DNA from: Mesorhabditis belari
Taxonomy: Eukaryota > Nematoda > Chromadorea > Rhabditida > Rhabditidae
Direction: 5' to 3'
NCBI GenBank assembly: GCA_958450365.1
Contig: CAUEEP010000743.1
Span: 992,001 to 1,056,000, forward strand
DNA length: 64,000 nt
Under the pieces are notes generated by a model. It ran no database searches. It was not told where the DNA came from and was given only the letters and a program-made list of their open reading frames with translations. The stretch's first letter is position 1. The number at the start of each line of letters is the position of its first letter. Shown here in pieces: positions 23,001-33,589 of the stretch. A program made the translations under genes and the position numbers.

Positions 23001-26000
23001 TTGAATTGGAGTCAATAGAGATTGGAGAGAGAGGAAAACAAATGCAAATCGAGCAATGTCCTTGGAACATCGAATTATAGGAGATTATTATGCAAATTTT
23101 GAAAAATCAATTTTTTGTAGCTGTTGCTTGTTGTTGTTGTTGCTTTTTGATAAATAAATACAAACAAACTTGCCTTCAACTTTCGCTGCTCGAGTGGGTC
23201 GACTTTGACAAAAGAACGCTTTGTGTGCTCGGAGGGGAAATCTCCGGCTCGTGAACGACGTGGATCGGGTACCCCGGTTGAGTAAGCAGGCATGTTTGCC
23301 GACGAACGAACCTATTTTTTTATTATATAAATTCTATAAATCAACATTTCCCTGGAAACGAACCTTTGGATCGATGACGGTGAGTTTGTAGTGATCTTGT
23401 TGTTGCTTGACCTTGTAGTCCCCGTCTGCATTCGGGATGTGTCCAGAGTGCGGGAGGTCAATCCGGCTGTCCTAAATCTTTGGTTTTTAAAAAAAAATAC
23501 AGATGATACAATGGGAATTTCTTTTTTCTATGAAATTTGCGTAACTCACGGGTCTCTCGGTGCCAAGCTTGTAGTTGGGAGTGATTCCACGAAGCATTCC
23601 ACTTCTCGCCTCACCCTCCAATGTGCTCGGCTTATCATCCTGAATTTTGAGCATAACTTTTAGCGTCTTAAATCTCTTTAGTTTAATGTTTAATCTCTTA
23701 GATCTTTAGTCTTTGAAATCTTTTTTGAAAATTCTTTTTGAAAACACTTACAAAAACTTTCAGCTTCTGTAGAAAGCTTTCTGAGTACCGGGTAGGCCTT
23801 GAGCCCACATCAATCGTCATCTAACTGATCGACAGATAAGATAAGATCGACAGATAAGGAAAAGAGTAAAGTAAACTAATAACTTGAATAAAAGATACAC
23901 CTAACGGTTTTTTAGATATAGTAGAAAAGATTGTAGATGAATTGAGGAGAGTAGGAGAAAGTGGAAAGATCGAGCAAGCAGAACTGACAATTTTCTGCTC
24001 CATTACTTTTAGCAAGAAAAGCAAGCAATCGACAGTAAAAGTGAAGATTCTAAGAGAACAATTTCTGCCAAAATACTTCTTTTCGTTGATTATTTAGTAA
24101 GTTAATATTATAGCTACCGTAAATACTGTAATAGTACCCCACCGCCCTCGTACAGTCGCGTAGTCGCAAAAGTTTTTTAGTATTTCATTTTTTTCAAAGC
24201 ACCCGTACTTTAAAAATATGCGTCTTTGGTATCAAAAAATAGCCCTGAATTTCAGCTATTTTTTTGATACCTAAGCGCGCATTGTAGCATAAATCAGTGT
24301 CGAGAAAAACTCGTTCAAAGCCAGACTACTCAACACTCCGCATCGTCGTTATGTGGGTGGGGTACTATTACAGTATTTACGGTATCAATTCCTAGGCCAT
24401 TCTAATGTTGAATCATTCAAAATTGACAAAAGAATGACCAGTAAGCTTTTCAGAGTGTACAAAGCAACGACAATAGATTGGATTAAAGGTTGGTGAATCG
24501 AAAATGACAATAGGAGTTACTTTTGAGCAATAAGTCAATAAAAGCAGATTGAAAAAGAAGCAAAGGTGAACAAAGTTTTTTTTAAATTCCAAAACGTTGA
24601 CCCCACCCTTGGCTCTAAATCAGAGGAGACACGCCCCAAATCGTATTGAGAATCAAGTGATTTCAAAAAAAAGAGATGAGTCAATCAGGGAAGATGATGG
24701 GATGAATGGCATCATGGATGAGATTCGAGTGACCGATAGGGAAATTCTCTCTTTTCCCTTCACTCATTCTCATCCACCCGTGACACAACAACCGGATATT
24801 CATAGACAGTGAAAATTGTGCTCACCCTCATATGTGACTTTCTCTTTTTTTTTTTATTGTTTTCCTTTTCATCTCGGCATCGTTCATTACTTTTTTGGGC
24901 TTAGCTTTTTTTGCTTTTTTCTTTTTCTCTTTTTCAGCTAACTGTTTAACTTTTCCTTAACAACTTTCTTCTCATTCTAGGCATCCTTTTCTAGCTCTAT
25001 TGACTACAAAATCGATGGAAAGAAAAGAATTGCCATCGAGTGGTTTGCTCACATTTTTGTGAGTGAAAAGACGATGGAGGAGAGTTGACCTTGTATAGGG
25101 TGTGGCTTTTCCCGGAGAGCCGAGCCATCCGTATGCACGATGAAACCAAGCCACCCTACTACCATCTTTTCAGTGGTCTTTACTCTACAAGATTTCGAGA
25201 AAATATGGAATTTTTACTAAATTACTTGAATTACTTTATCAAGAAGGCTGAGGTGAAGAGGCGGAGAAAGAGGAAAAGGATGATGTGAAGGTGAAAATGA
25301 GAGGAGAAGGATGGGGTGGCATGTTCGAGAACCGGTCTCGGCTCTTGGGCAACGCCCTGCTCCATCCATCCATCCCTCACCTCCTCGAAAATGACATGAA
25401 ATGCCTAATTATGGCATAGAATCAAAAGATAGATTAGGATTTCGTATTTAAAAAAAATTAAACACTAAACTTTAAGAAGAAATAGAAGACAGACTGATTA
25501 GACTGCTTGGCACAAATTGACATCAAAAATAGAGATGGTGTTGAGGAAATTGAATGAAAATGTCATCAAGAAAATCAAATAATTAAACAGTAAACTTTCT
25601 AAAGAAGCTGAAGCTGATAGAAAATTGATAGACTAACCGGACCAGGCGGGTGCCCTTCGACAATTTTCTCTGCCGGAGTGCTCCACTGTTTCACCGAGGT
25701 GGATGTCTCGATTTGGGTAGTCATCGTCGACCACACGCGCTGACTCTCCTAGAATTTCTTTTCGTAAATAATTTCTGAAATGTTATAAATAAAGTCCAAA
25801 CAAGTTATGCTTTCAAAGCTTTTTAGGAAAAATAATTAACAATCAAAAATCTTAGCGTAGTTTTTATGAAGATATCAGAGTGAGAGGAGAGGCTACTCTT
25901 TGAAATGGAAACGGGAGAAAAGAGAGACACAAGCGATTGCTTTTTCCCGTAAATAACACAAAAATGATAATCAATGATTGAAAAAGATGGAGAGAGAAAA

Positions 26001-27226
26001 GCAGCAAGGGCGGAGTCTAACCTAGTAAGGTGATTGGGCTTTGTAAAAGAGTGAGATCTTTAGCGAATGCCACTTTAAGTCAAGGGTTTCTCCGCCTCCT
26101 CTCTTCACTGTTTTTTTTCCTTCAGGGATCTATTTTGTTGATAAAACTGGATTTTCGAGCTCCCACTTGCCCGTTGGGGGCGACCTAGGAGAAAAGAAAG
26201 AAAGAAAGAAAGTAAGAAAGAAAGAGGACAGAAAAAACGACTGCAAAGGGGATACGCACAGATTTCTCTCTCAAATAGACCAGGTCACCTTTGAGCTCGA
26301 AATCAGATAATTAAAGATTGTGAAAGAAAGGATTTAACAGAGTCTAGGTGTTAAAAATTTGATAATAAAGAAAATGTAAGGTAAAAGTAATGTAGAAATG
26401 TAAGGTAATGTAGAAAATGTAAGGTAAAGTGAACAAGTTGTAAAGCATCAGGAAATTACAAGATGACACAAAAGTTTGAAGCAAAATTCAGCTTTTAAGA
26501 TAACAAAAAAAACTATCCAATGCTAAATAATATTCTTAAATATTCTTATGTTATGTTTATGTTCAATTTAAAGCTTTAAAAGTAAAGATTAAGTCTTTTA
26601 ATTGGCAATATATCGCCAGAATCAATCCAAATGCCTAATCGCTTGAATTTCTCTCGAAAATCATCTGAATTTTCTGAATTTTATAATTAAACATATTTTT
26701 GACTGACTTCTATTTTTCTATTTCTATTTCTGAGTGAGCAATTCTATTCTATTCTATTTCTATTTCTATTCTTTAAACTCTTTCTAGACGAATAACAAAA
26801 TTTCAGGTTGATTGAAGCTAAAACGCAAAACTTATAGCTCTAAAAAGTTTCAAGTCATAGCTCTAAAGAGTCGTGATCGGATTTCAACTTTTAACTCTTA
26901 TTTCACTTAAGAAAATAGATCTATGTACTTGATGAGAAGGTTTTGTTTTTGCGGAAGAATCTTTTATCTTTTCTAGACCGAAATCTCATCTAGATTTCGA
27001 GTTTTTAAGCCGTTTTTCAAAAAAGATTTTCTGTTGGCCTTTAAAACGAGGTGACTTCGAGCTTTTGTGTCACCTTTTTTATAATCAGTTACCTGAGATT
27101 GTTGCTCAGTAGTTGGCGGTGGAGGTGGTGGATGAATTGGTGGACTAACTGGAATCACTGGTCTTAAGAAGACTGTCGCGGTGGCTGTGTGCAGCCGAGT
27201 CTCCTCGACCTCTTTGGCTCTCTCTT
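11038..27226 (-). CDS. Gene A: >=1,524-aa Pro/Ser/Arg-rich multi-exon protein, unrecognised; 5' end open
   Basis: Thirty-nine exons, each first base to last on the minus strand: 27226-27093, 25748-25638, 23820-23752, 23639-23550, 23471-23364, 23311-23174, 22807-22655, 21611-21471, 20745-20680, 20620-20600, 20284-20213, 20172-20111, 18893-18797, 18369-18298, 17669-17430, 17349-17261, 17142-17064, 17023-16952, 16911-16750, 16709-16665, 16599-16403, 15357-15256, 15215-15131, 15008-14814, 14510-14424, 14311-14264, 14220-14143, 14058-13968, 13924-13800, 13525-13369, 13322-13042, 12995-12822, 12765-12685, 12636-12550, 12430-12137, 12030-11875, 11452-11321, 11270-11149, 11101-11038 (TGA). All phases agree. 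The protein is largely disordered-looking: poly-Pro (PPPPPP), Ser/Arg-rich and His/Gln-rich stretches. Single Trp-centred motifs recur in separate exons (VIWPPP, YVWPTLRRP, YQWAPLVYDP, PTWKRTY, RPWLTGPF, KPDWPGP). Short charged helical stretches also occur (RRQKDLEKEAIRRREDRLQ). No catalytic domain, LIM, SH3 or PDZ fold is visible. A cytoskeletal or junctional scaffold is a guess. The first listed exon begins in phase 1, so upstream exons exist. ATGs just inside the 25748 exon or at the 23820 exon start could be alternative starts. Two introns use GC donors (14424 and 23174). Confidence 0.75.
11500..11745 (-). pseudogene. tRNA-like sequence in gene A intron
   Basis: On the minus strand (about 11743-11664) there is a canonical A-box tggcgcagtcgggagcgc, then after ~30 nt a B-box-like ggattcgacttcc. 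The spacing is slightly long, as in tRNAs with an extended variable arm. The acceptor arms do not pair well, so a tRNA-derived SINE or pseudogene is more likely than an active tRNA. The adjacent plus-strand segment (gaagtgtctgtccgtccgtc, ~11515) looks like another repeat end. Confidence 0.45.
13570..13680 (-). repeat. tRNA-derived SINE-like element, copy 1
   Basis: On the minus strand: ggtatctt hairpin, then gatagtttagcggttagagc (A-box) and gagttcaatcccc (B-box-like), ending ctccggaaat. A diverged copy with the same order and flanks is at about 59,160-59,245, also minus strand. Two dispersed copies with internal pol III signals suggest a tRNA-derived SINE. It lies in the gene A intron between the 13924 and 13525 exons. 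Confidence 0.5.
13682..13790. repeat. 10-bp minisatellite (taactcaatg)n
   Basis: About ten head-to-tail copies of taactcaatg directly abut the SINE-like element and end within 10 bp of the exon that finishes at 13800. The array is nearly homogeneous, suggesting recent expansion, and it fills most of the space next to a 5' splice site. Confidence 0.9.
15394..16034. repeat. Mariner-like foldback element in gene A intron
   Basis: It starts tattgggttggtgaattgaa and ends with the complement ttcaattcaccaacccaata. A second internal copy of the same end is at about 15508, suggesting nesting. Long internal arms (cccagtttgagcactttctt and complement, 15551 and 15808) surround a ~190-bp centre. Ends beginning ttgggttg occur in mariner-type elements. 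No transposase frame is present. It makes up most of the 15358-16402 intron. Confidence 0.7.
16130..16402. promoter_or_regulatory. GC-rich intronic islands of gene A
   Basis: 16130-16402 stands out from the AT-rich intron by its G/C content (gcgcacaagcggccctctc). Similar intronic islands are at 17750-17960 and 18480-18700. None gives a phase-consistent exon. Internal promoters or enhancers are possible, by analogy with the island upstream of pitp. This is inference from composition alone. Confidence 0.25.
18071..18155. repeat. 13-bp minisatellite (ctggctgatcaag)n
   Basis: Six imperfect tandem copies of gctggctgatcaa in the gene A intron between the 18369 and 17669 exons. Confidence 0.85.
19078..19308. 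repeat. Foldback element (full copy)
   Basis: The ends are tactggacaatgaaatatca and the complement tgatatttcattgtccagta. Inner arms contain gatcgtcactttcgcgc and its complement, around a ~75-bp centre. A one-arm copy is at 976-1076. Confidence 0.75.
19680..20062 (-). repeat. Tandem ~185-bp duplication with partly open minus-strand frame
   Basis: Units at about 19680-19868 and 19870-20062 are over 90% alike by eye. On the minus strand the left unit reads ...CKEGGRVFAQEIS... and ...GSEVEVTVWDESFDRS... to a stop near 19683. The right unit carries the same peptide segments, but insertions shift its frame in the middle. Neither unit is needed in the gene A model, where phases match across it. It may be a duplicated alternative last exon, a captured fragment, or chance. 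Confidence 0.5.
21905..21965 (-). pseudogene. Partial tRNA-like sequence
   Basis: On the minus strand ggtggtgtagtggatcagac is a good A-box with a typical tRNA 5' context, and a B-box-like gagctcgagtcc occurs ~45 nt later. A run of eight T's lies between them and would stop pol III, so this is at most a relic. Confidence 0.3.
22188..22650. repeat. Foldback element with tRNA-like centre
   Basis: The outer arms begin aactagggaactgttttaa with gattttcgaaaccggatcta; the complementary arm ends near 22650. A second arm pair is tgccacctcgcctat and gctaggcgaggtggca. Inside, on the minus strand (22456-22381), gagcggcggtagctcaagga is followed by a B-box-like tgttcaattcc and a terminal ccgctc that pairs with gagcgg. 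The span is 76 nt, a tRNA length, though T-arm pairing is poor. The element ends at the gene A exon that finishes at 22655. Confidence 0.6.
24115..24384. repeat. Foldback MITE family 1, copy 2
   Basis: 270 bp, same orientation as and nearly identical to 6195-6463, including the taccgtaaatactgtaatag ends and the agccctgaatttcagct centre. It lies in the gene A intron between the 25748 and 23820 exons. The rest of that intron (24385-25637) shows GC-richer stretches near 24600-24790 and 25300-25390 but no phase-consistent exon. Confidence 0.85.
26122..26295 (-). CDS. Possible alternative exons of gene A with a stop
   Basis: Two small phase-0 exons can be drawn: 26295-26260 (LKGDLVYLREKS; acceptor tttcgag is weak, donor gtgcgt) and 26184-26122 (VAPNGQVGARKSSFINKIDP then TGA; acceptor ctcctag). 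The upstream gene A exon at 27093 also ends in phase 0, so they would give a very short alternative end. Alternatively only the first 18 nt of the second exon (VAPNGQ, donor gtggga) are used as a phase-0 cassette. Composition looks coding, but evidence is thin. Confidence 0.35.
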
Positions 27227-27539
27227 CTGAAAATAGTTTATGGAAATTTTGAAACACTTCCTTTACAAAACAATCTAAAAGCAACAAGATTCATTTTTTT
27301 TTTGAAAGCACCTTTAAATCTAGAGTCTAGAGTCGTTTAAATCTAGCAACTTAGAGTTTTGAATATTCTTCTCCAGCTTTCTTATTTGTTCTTTGAAATG
27401 CTTGTTGAATGATTCATGAATCTATCAGGTGCATGTTTTCAAGGAGTGTGATAGAGCTAGCACAGTCTCGAAAAGAGAGGAGCCACACCCAAATGAAGGA
27501 AAAGATTGTAGAAAAGAGATTGAGTTTTGAAAAGGAGAG

Positions 27540-27692
27540 AAAGAGAGTGACGGTGAGAAGAGAAGAGAAGAGAAGAGTGAGAAGGGAAGGGAAGAGAAGA
27601 GAAGAGAAGAAAAGAGAAGAAAAGAGAAGAGAAGAGTGAGAAGAGAAGAGAAGAGAAGAAAAGAGAAGAGAAGAAAAGAAAAGAGAAGAGAT
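27540..27692. repeat. GA-rich simple repeat (agaagagaag)n
   Basis: About 150 bp of nearly pure purine tract on the plus strand. The long open frames through it on both strands are composition artefacts. Confidence 0.9.
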
Positions 27693-30600
27693 CATGCGCC
27701 CCCTCTACCCTTTTGCACAACCACAAAACTAATGATGGTTCTTCTCTCAGGAAGTCCCCATCCCTATCTTATATTTCTTTTCTTTTTAGACTCTTTCTCT
27801 TTAACGGAGACATCACTTATGCGCTATATGGATGATGGAATTTCGTCGCTGATCGCCTCCTTTTTCCGCCTTTTTCTCTTTTCATATTTACAAAAATGCG
27901 GCATCTATTGATTGATGAAAAAAAAAAGCTTTGAAAAGAGTTTTCCAAATAGATATAATAGTAATTTTGAAGCAGATTTGAATAATTAGAAAAAAAAAAT
28001 ATAGCTCTCTTAAATAAATTAAAATAAATCTCTTAAAATCAAATCAAAATTAGACAACTATTCTTAGAAAAATATCAAGCACAATCAAGGTTTCAAAAGA
28101 AATTGAGAAAGAAATTGATTTACATGAAAAAATGACATAGAAAATTAAGTGTAATTTTACATGTATAATTTAAAGAGTCAATCAAATACTGTTTTGTCAA
28201 AAAAAAAATGAATTTGATAAAAATGGAGACCGGTAAGAGCAATAAAAAACAATAAATAGAGCAAGATTTAGTTGTAAATACTAGATAACTTTTTTAAAAA
28301 AGTAACTGACAAACATTATGAAATCGGTAAATTTGAGTTGATGAATGGACAGGCTTACAAGAGGAGAGCATGTTCGAGAAACATTCACACTCCCTTTACT
28401 TTCTCTTCTCTTTTTCTCCCCCCCACGATCCTCCAGCCACCCGTCGGCAAACATTCCATGTAAAGGCTGCATGATGCCGGCTGACGCCATTCTTACAATC
28501 TTGATTCTTTCCTTTCCACTTAAAATCAATATCAACATTGCAAAACCAGAAAGTTGTTCCCAAAAACCCATATTACCATCGTTAGTAGAATCGATATTGG
28601 CATTGGAAAGTTGTTTAATTTTAGTTGTTGTTGTTGTTTAATTAAACAACAGAAAGTTGTTTAATTTTAAAAAGATGTGCTTCTTTTTGAAGTCAATCAC
28701 AAATTTCAATGTCAGTCGACAATGAATTAAGCAAAAATCTTAATTTTGTTTCATTAAGCTATAAAAGAATTAGTGCTAATTAAGATTTTTTTTCAATTTT
28801 AATGAAGTATAAAGTATAACAACGAGGCAAAAGAGACAAATTTCGAAATAAACAATAGAAAAAAAGAATCTTGTCAAAACGAGTTGATGGGAGGAAGGAG
28901 TAATAAATGAGAAAACCCGCAAAATGGTACACACTGGTGCGTGTGCCCCTTTTCTCTCAAGGATCCTATTGTACAAATGCGGTTGTGAGAAAATCGACCA
29001 CATTCAGCCAAAGAAGGTAAAAGAAGAAAGGGAAGAGAATTGGAGAAGGATCGGGCGGAGAATTTGGATAGAAAGGGAGGGGAGTCTGAGGGGTGGAAGG
29101 CGCTGAGACAGACAACCCAAAACATTATCCACATTCACCCCTCTCGACTCCGCATCACTTCGATCAAGAGATTCGTGATTGTTCTTTAGATCGCACATCA
29201 AATCATATGATCAGCTGATTTATATTGTGTTCTAAACACAGTCATGAGATGCGTATTTCTGCAAAACTCAGCCATTCAGCTTCAGGATTTTAGATGATTG
29301 TGAGAAATTTGAAGAGTAAAAAAACTACTGATTTAGTAGCTTAATCTAAAAAAATAAATTGTAATAATCTGGGATTGAAAGACTTTTGAATTTTGAAAGA
29401 CTATCAAATAGATTTCAGTGTGATGAGTAAGAGAGAAAGTCATAGGTTTACTTGTATGAGTGCAAGGTATGGATTGAAGAGGAAAAGAAGACGAATTGGA
29501 AGAAAAGGGGGTTGTGAATGAAAGGAAAAGAATACAGAAAAGAAGGTAAAAGAGATGGGAAACAGTCTCATGCTCTTTACGAGTTCGGTCGATCGAAAAG
29601 GGAAAAAAGGAGGAACAAGAGATCGACGGAGAAAACGAATCTCATCCACATAAATTCTAAACCGTTTTTTTGTGCGAAAAACTCAAATAAATGTTTAGCC
29701 GCTTTATCCTTTAGAGCAAATCTTGAAGATGAGCAAAAAAAATGAACTGTTTGCAAAGAGTGAAACAAGTACAGAAAACTTTTCCAGAAACTGATACCCT
29801 CTCTAATTGTTACTTTGTGGCTATTTTTATAAGAGCTACTTATGTTTCCTCGCCAAACTCTGCGAGTTTTTACTCGCTAAAAGCATAATATCATGTTATT
29901 TATTGTTAGAGGAAGACATGATATTATGTTGGAAAGAAAGTTCTCATAAAAAGCTTCACTGGAATTTCTTCAAAAACGAATCCACCAATTTAAGAACATT
30001 TTTCTCATAAGCTTTCCCGATATAATGCATTGTCCACCAATTTTGAGGTTGGATAATTTCTTCAAAAACCAGTCTATAACCAGGTTTCACATGTTTGAAG
30101 GTAATGATGATCAATGATAATCCCTTTGTAACATATGTTCATTAAAAGTTTAACAACAATCAAACGCTAGAATTCTGTTTTATTGCTTTAAGGCATCAAT
30201 CAACATCTTCATAAAAAGTCGTTCAAAAAGTGTTTTTGTTGAATTCTAAGCTTTGAATAATTTCAAAATATACTTACAAGCATGCACTAATAAAAACCAC
30301 GAAAATGACGATATTCCTGGTGTATTAGCGTAGTAGAAAAAATAAATGGTGAATTTGTGCAAAAAAACGTTATGTTTGGCTCGTTATAAACATAATATCA
30401 TGTTATTTATTGTTAGAGGAAGACATGATATTATGTTGGAAAGAAAGTTCTCATAAAAAGCTTCACTCGAATTTCTTAAAAAACGAATCCACCAATTCAA
30501 GAACATTTTTCTCATAAGCCTTCCCGATATTAATGTATTGTCCACCAATTTTGAAGTTGGACAATTTCTTCAAAAACCAGTGTATAAACGAGTGTATAGG

Positions 30601-30811
30601 GCTATAAACTGAATTGCGCTATTGAAAATTGTCCAGAATGAAAATTTTTATCAAAAATTTCTCCTTTTAAACACGATTAACCACGAACTAGCCCTTGGCG
30701 GGTTACGGTAAACACCTTATAAGAAAAATATCATTTTTATTTCTTATAAATTCTTATATTTATTTATATTTATAAGAACATTTTATAAGGAAATTTTATA
30801 AGAATATTTTT

Positions 30812-31066
30812 AGGGGGTGGAACAAATGCGACCTTTTTTGCGGAAAAGCGTTAAGTTGCGTAGCTTTTGCCTTTTAGCCCAAATTTGACGTGTCAGCGAG
30901 GTCTGATTTGTCGAAATTCGGAATCTACGCATACGATTCCCTTCTATGAAAACATTTTTGAAGCTCTACGACCTTTCCTAAGGCCTTTTCCAGCAAAAAA
31001 AAAGGTGCGCAAATGTCCAGGTGCGCAAAAAAAAGGTGGCATTTGTCCCACCCCCCATTTTTATAA
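30812..31066. repeat. Foldback element, related to the fozi-1 intron element
   Basis: It starts tagggggtggaacaaatgcg and ends with tggcatttgtcccacccccc. The ends match those of 46,391-46,875, so both belong to one family, but the interior differs. Confidence 0.65.
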
Positions 31067-31525
31067 GAACTTTTTATATGAAAAAAATTGTTTACATGAA
31101 AGAGTTAAGCTCTTGAAATCTAATAAAATTTTAAGTCACTTGCCTGCTTTTTCGATGTTCATTCGTGCATTCAGAAAAACTTTTCTTCCTGAAAATTTTG
31201 ATTAGTGAAAGCAATGATAAATTTGATAAAAAGATGAGAATCACAGAGTGAGTAATAGGGGAAGAGTATGAAAAGAAAGACGAATGAATGCTCGGCATCG
31301 GGTTACTCACAGTCGCATTTCACCCATTCTTTTCTGTTCAATTCTGACAATCCACAAAAGTGGGTGGAATAATAGAAAAAAATACGTTTTTCTTGCGAAA
31401 AGAAGGAAAAGAAACGAGAAAAGGTAAAGATTGAGTGTGACAGGTAGAGAAATTTGCATGTCTTTGTTTGAGGGAAGTGAGCTGAGCGATGACCTTCAGG
31501 TGAAGTGATCACCCCCGAAACTTAC

Positions 31526-31579
31526 TCGAACTCTCGCTACCGAAACAGCCTTTTTCTTTTTCAAGTCACTTGTTTTCAT
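31526..31579 (-). CDS. Orphan first-exon candidate
   Basis: The minus strand reads ATG, then 18 lysine-rich codons (MKTSDLKKKKAVSVARVR), then a strong donor (cga|gtaagt) in phase 0. It could be an upstream start of gene A or of another gene, but I could not place the next exon. The 27226 exon of gene A needs a phase-1 partner, so at least one exon would be missing between them. The short length makes chance a real possibility. Confidence 0.3.
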
Positions 31580-33452
31580 TTTTGAGCTAAAATCTTCTCA
31601 AATCGAGTATTTGTTCAGTTGATCATTGATTGAACGAGTAAAAAAATGAAACCTTTACAGAATTACAGAATGAGAATAAAGATTAAAGAAAGAAAACAAA
31701 GAAAACAAAAAAAAAATAAGCAAGCGCTTTCAATTTACGAATCATGAACAAAAATGGACGATTGAAAGCGGCGATGAGTCTTTGAGTGTTCGCAAATAAA
31801 AGCCGAATCCGGATCGCGTATCATTTAGAGAATAGCTATCCTGTAAAAGACTGCCTAAAGTTTTTACAGAAAATAAGTTTCAAATAAAGTTTCTTTTGGA
31901 TAAAAGTCAAACATCTTTTATTGGCAAATAATTCTTGTCAGCCATGATTTCAATCACTTTTCATTTTCATTTTCATTTTCTTTTCATCTGAAAGTTGAAC
32001 TGGACTGAATTGTGTTATTTATTGTTAGAGGAAAGCATGATATTAGATTCGAAATGGAAAGGCATGATATTAGATTGGAAAGTTCTCATAAAAAGTTTCA
32101 CTCGAATTTCTTCAAAAACGAAATCCACCAATTCAAGAACATTTTTCTCATAAGCTTTCCCGATGTTAATGTATTGTCCACCAATTTTGAGGTTGGACAA
32201 TTTCTTCAAAAACCAGTCTATAAACGAGTGTATAGGACTATAAACTAAATTACACTATTGAAAATTGTCCAGAATGAAAATTTGGATTGTCACTATCTAT
32301 TAGGTTGGAAAGAAAGTTCTCGGAAAAAGTTTCACTCGAATTTCTTAAAAACGAATCCACCAATTCAAGAACATTTTCTTCTATTATTTACAAGTCGACT
32401 CCAAGAAATTACTCGTAAAAAAAATGAGTGCAGCTTTCCCTTAAGATTTTAGAGATTTAAAAAAAAATTATTATTTTCCAGCTTAAATTCAGCTCACTTT
32501 TTGCAAGAGCAAAACAATTCCTTATAAGGTAAAGCTAGACTGAATTGTGTTATTTATTGTTAGAGGAAGGCATGATATTAGATTGGAAATGAGCAATACG
32601 CTTTAGGATCTGTTTTTTGAATCTCTATTTTTGGCTAAAAATTTTTTTACAGAGAAACCCACTCTGATTTTTTTTGTCAAAAAATCTGGAAAGAATTGAT
32701 GGTTTGGCTTTTGAGAAATCACTGTGCAAACTTTTTCCACAAACTTTCTTGTCAATCTAATAGTTAGTAAAAAGAAAAGATTAAGTGTTTTAAGCTCGAA
32801 AATGACTTAAAAGCTGAGCGCAAAATCAAGAAAGAAACTTTCATCGATTACATGCATTGGAAAGTGAAAGCCTAGACATAAATGAGCCTGATTCAGGGCG
32901 CATGCGGAGAGAGTGAATGGGGGAAAAAAAGGCAGAAGAGGACTAAGCGGGCCGGTCGACGGGGCGCACGCCGTCTCGCTCATCCCTCCGGCAAATACAA
33001 CTTGTCGACCTGGGCAACAGAGTGCGCAACCGCTTCAAACAACGAGCCCGGCTTGCCCTCGTTCAGCACTCCCATTCACTTCTTTTTTTCTTTTCCAACA
33101 CCACCACTCAACCATGCTTTACTCGGAGTCTCTCTTTAAGAATGGTTGTTGACAAGAAAGCCGTGAAAATTGGCTAAAGACTAGAGAAGTCCTGCAAAAT
33201 GGTTAATGTTGACCGTTGAACTGACTTTTGATTTCTGACTTTCAAATCTTTAACACGAATCTCTAGAGTTTGTAAATGATTTTAATTGAAAATTGAGTTT
33301 TTATTATACTGGTTTTTGTTTGATTGGAAATCTTGGTGGGAATAAAATAACGCTAAACATTACAGTAAACAAAAAAAAACAATCATATTCATTGTCAGTA
33401 AAAGTTCCCTTCCTTCACATGAAAGTCTCTTAAAATCCGTTGAACCCGACTA

Positions 33453-33589
33453 ATTTCTGGGAGATCGAGCGTTGCTGTAAATCATTGAGTCGAGTCGACG
33501 AAAATCTCGGCTCATGTCCTCTGTGTTTTTCTCAAGTGTGGCAAGCGCGTAGCCTTGACTGTGGATAGGGCCCGCGCCTCGTATCACTG
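33453..33589 (-). CDS. Orphan last-exon candidate
   Basis: The minus strand has an acceptor aaaaagcag followed by 44 codons with coding-like composition (IRGAGPIHSQGYALATLEKN ... RRLDSMIYSNARSPRN) and TAG. It is read in entry phase 1. The other frames are quickly closed. No partner exon with a matching donor was found within several kb. It may be the end of a small gene or an alternative end of gene A. Not recognised. Confidence 0.4.

Larger units (their letters stand above)
29884..32592. repeat. Dispersed repeat family, five copies
   Basis: Copies begin at about 29885 (to 30095), 30389 (to 30650), 32005 (to 32285), 32300 (to 32395) and 32540 (to 32592); the last two are truncated. Full copies start with a hairpin (cataatatcatg ... 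catgatattatg) and contain aagaaagttctcataaaaag and ccaccaattttgaggttgga. Read on the minus strand, the 32,005-32,209 copy has a 64-codon open frame with LKIGGQYINIGKAYEKN, faintly like the end of a mariner-type transposase. That link is a weak inference. Confidence 0.6.

Noticed and set aside
27409..27726. Long open frames on both strands across the GA tract
   Set aside because: Pure purine/pyrimidine simple sequence gives stop-free frames by composition; no splice sites or protein-like content.
28281..28571. Minus-strand frame beginning MASAGIMQPLHGMFADGW as gene A first exon
   Set aside because: Looks protein-like, but the only phase-1 donor (gtgtga) is weak and a second frame is equally open; left as part of a GC-rich island.
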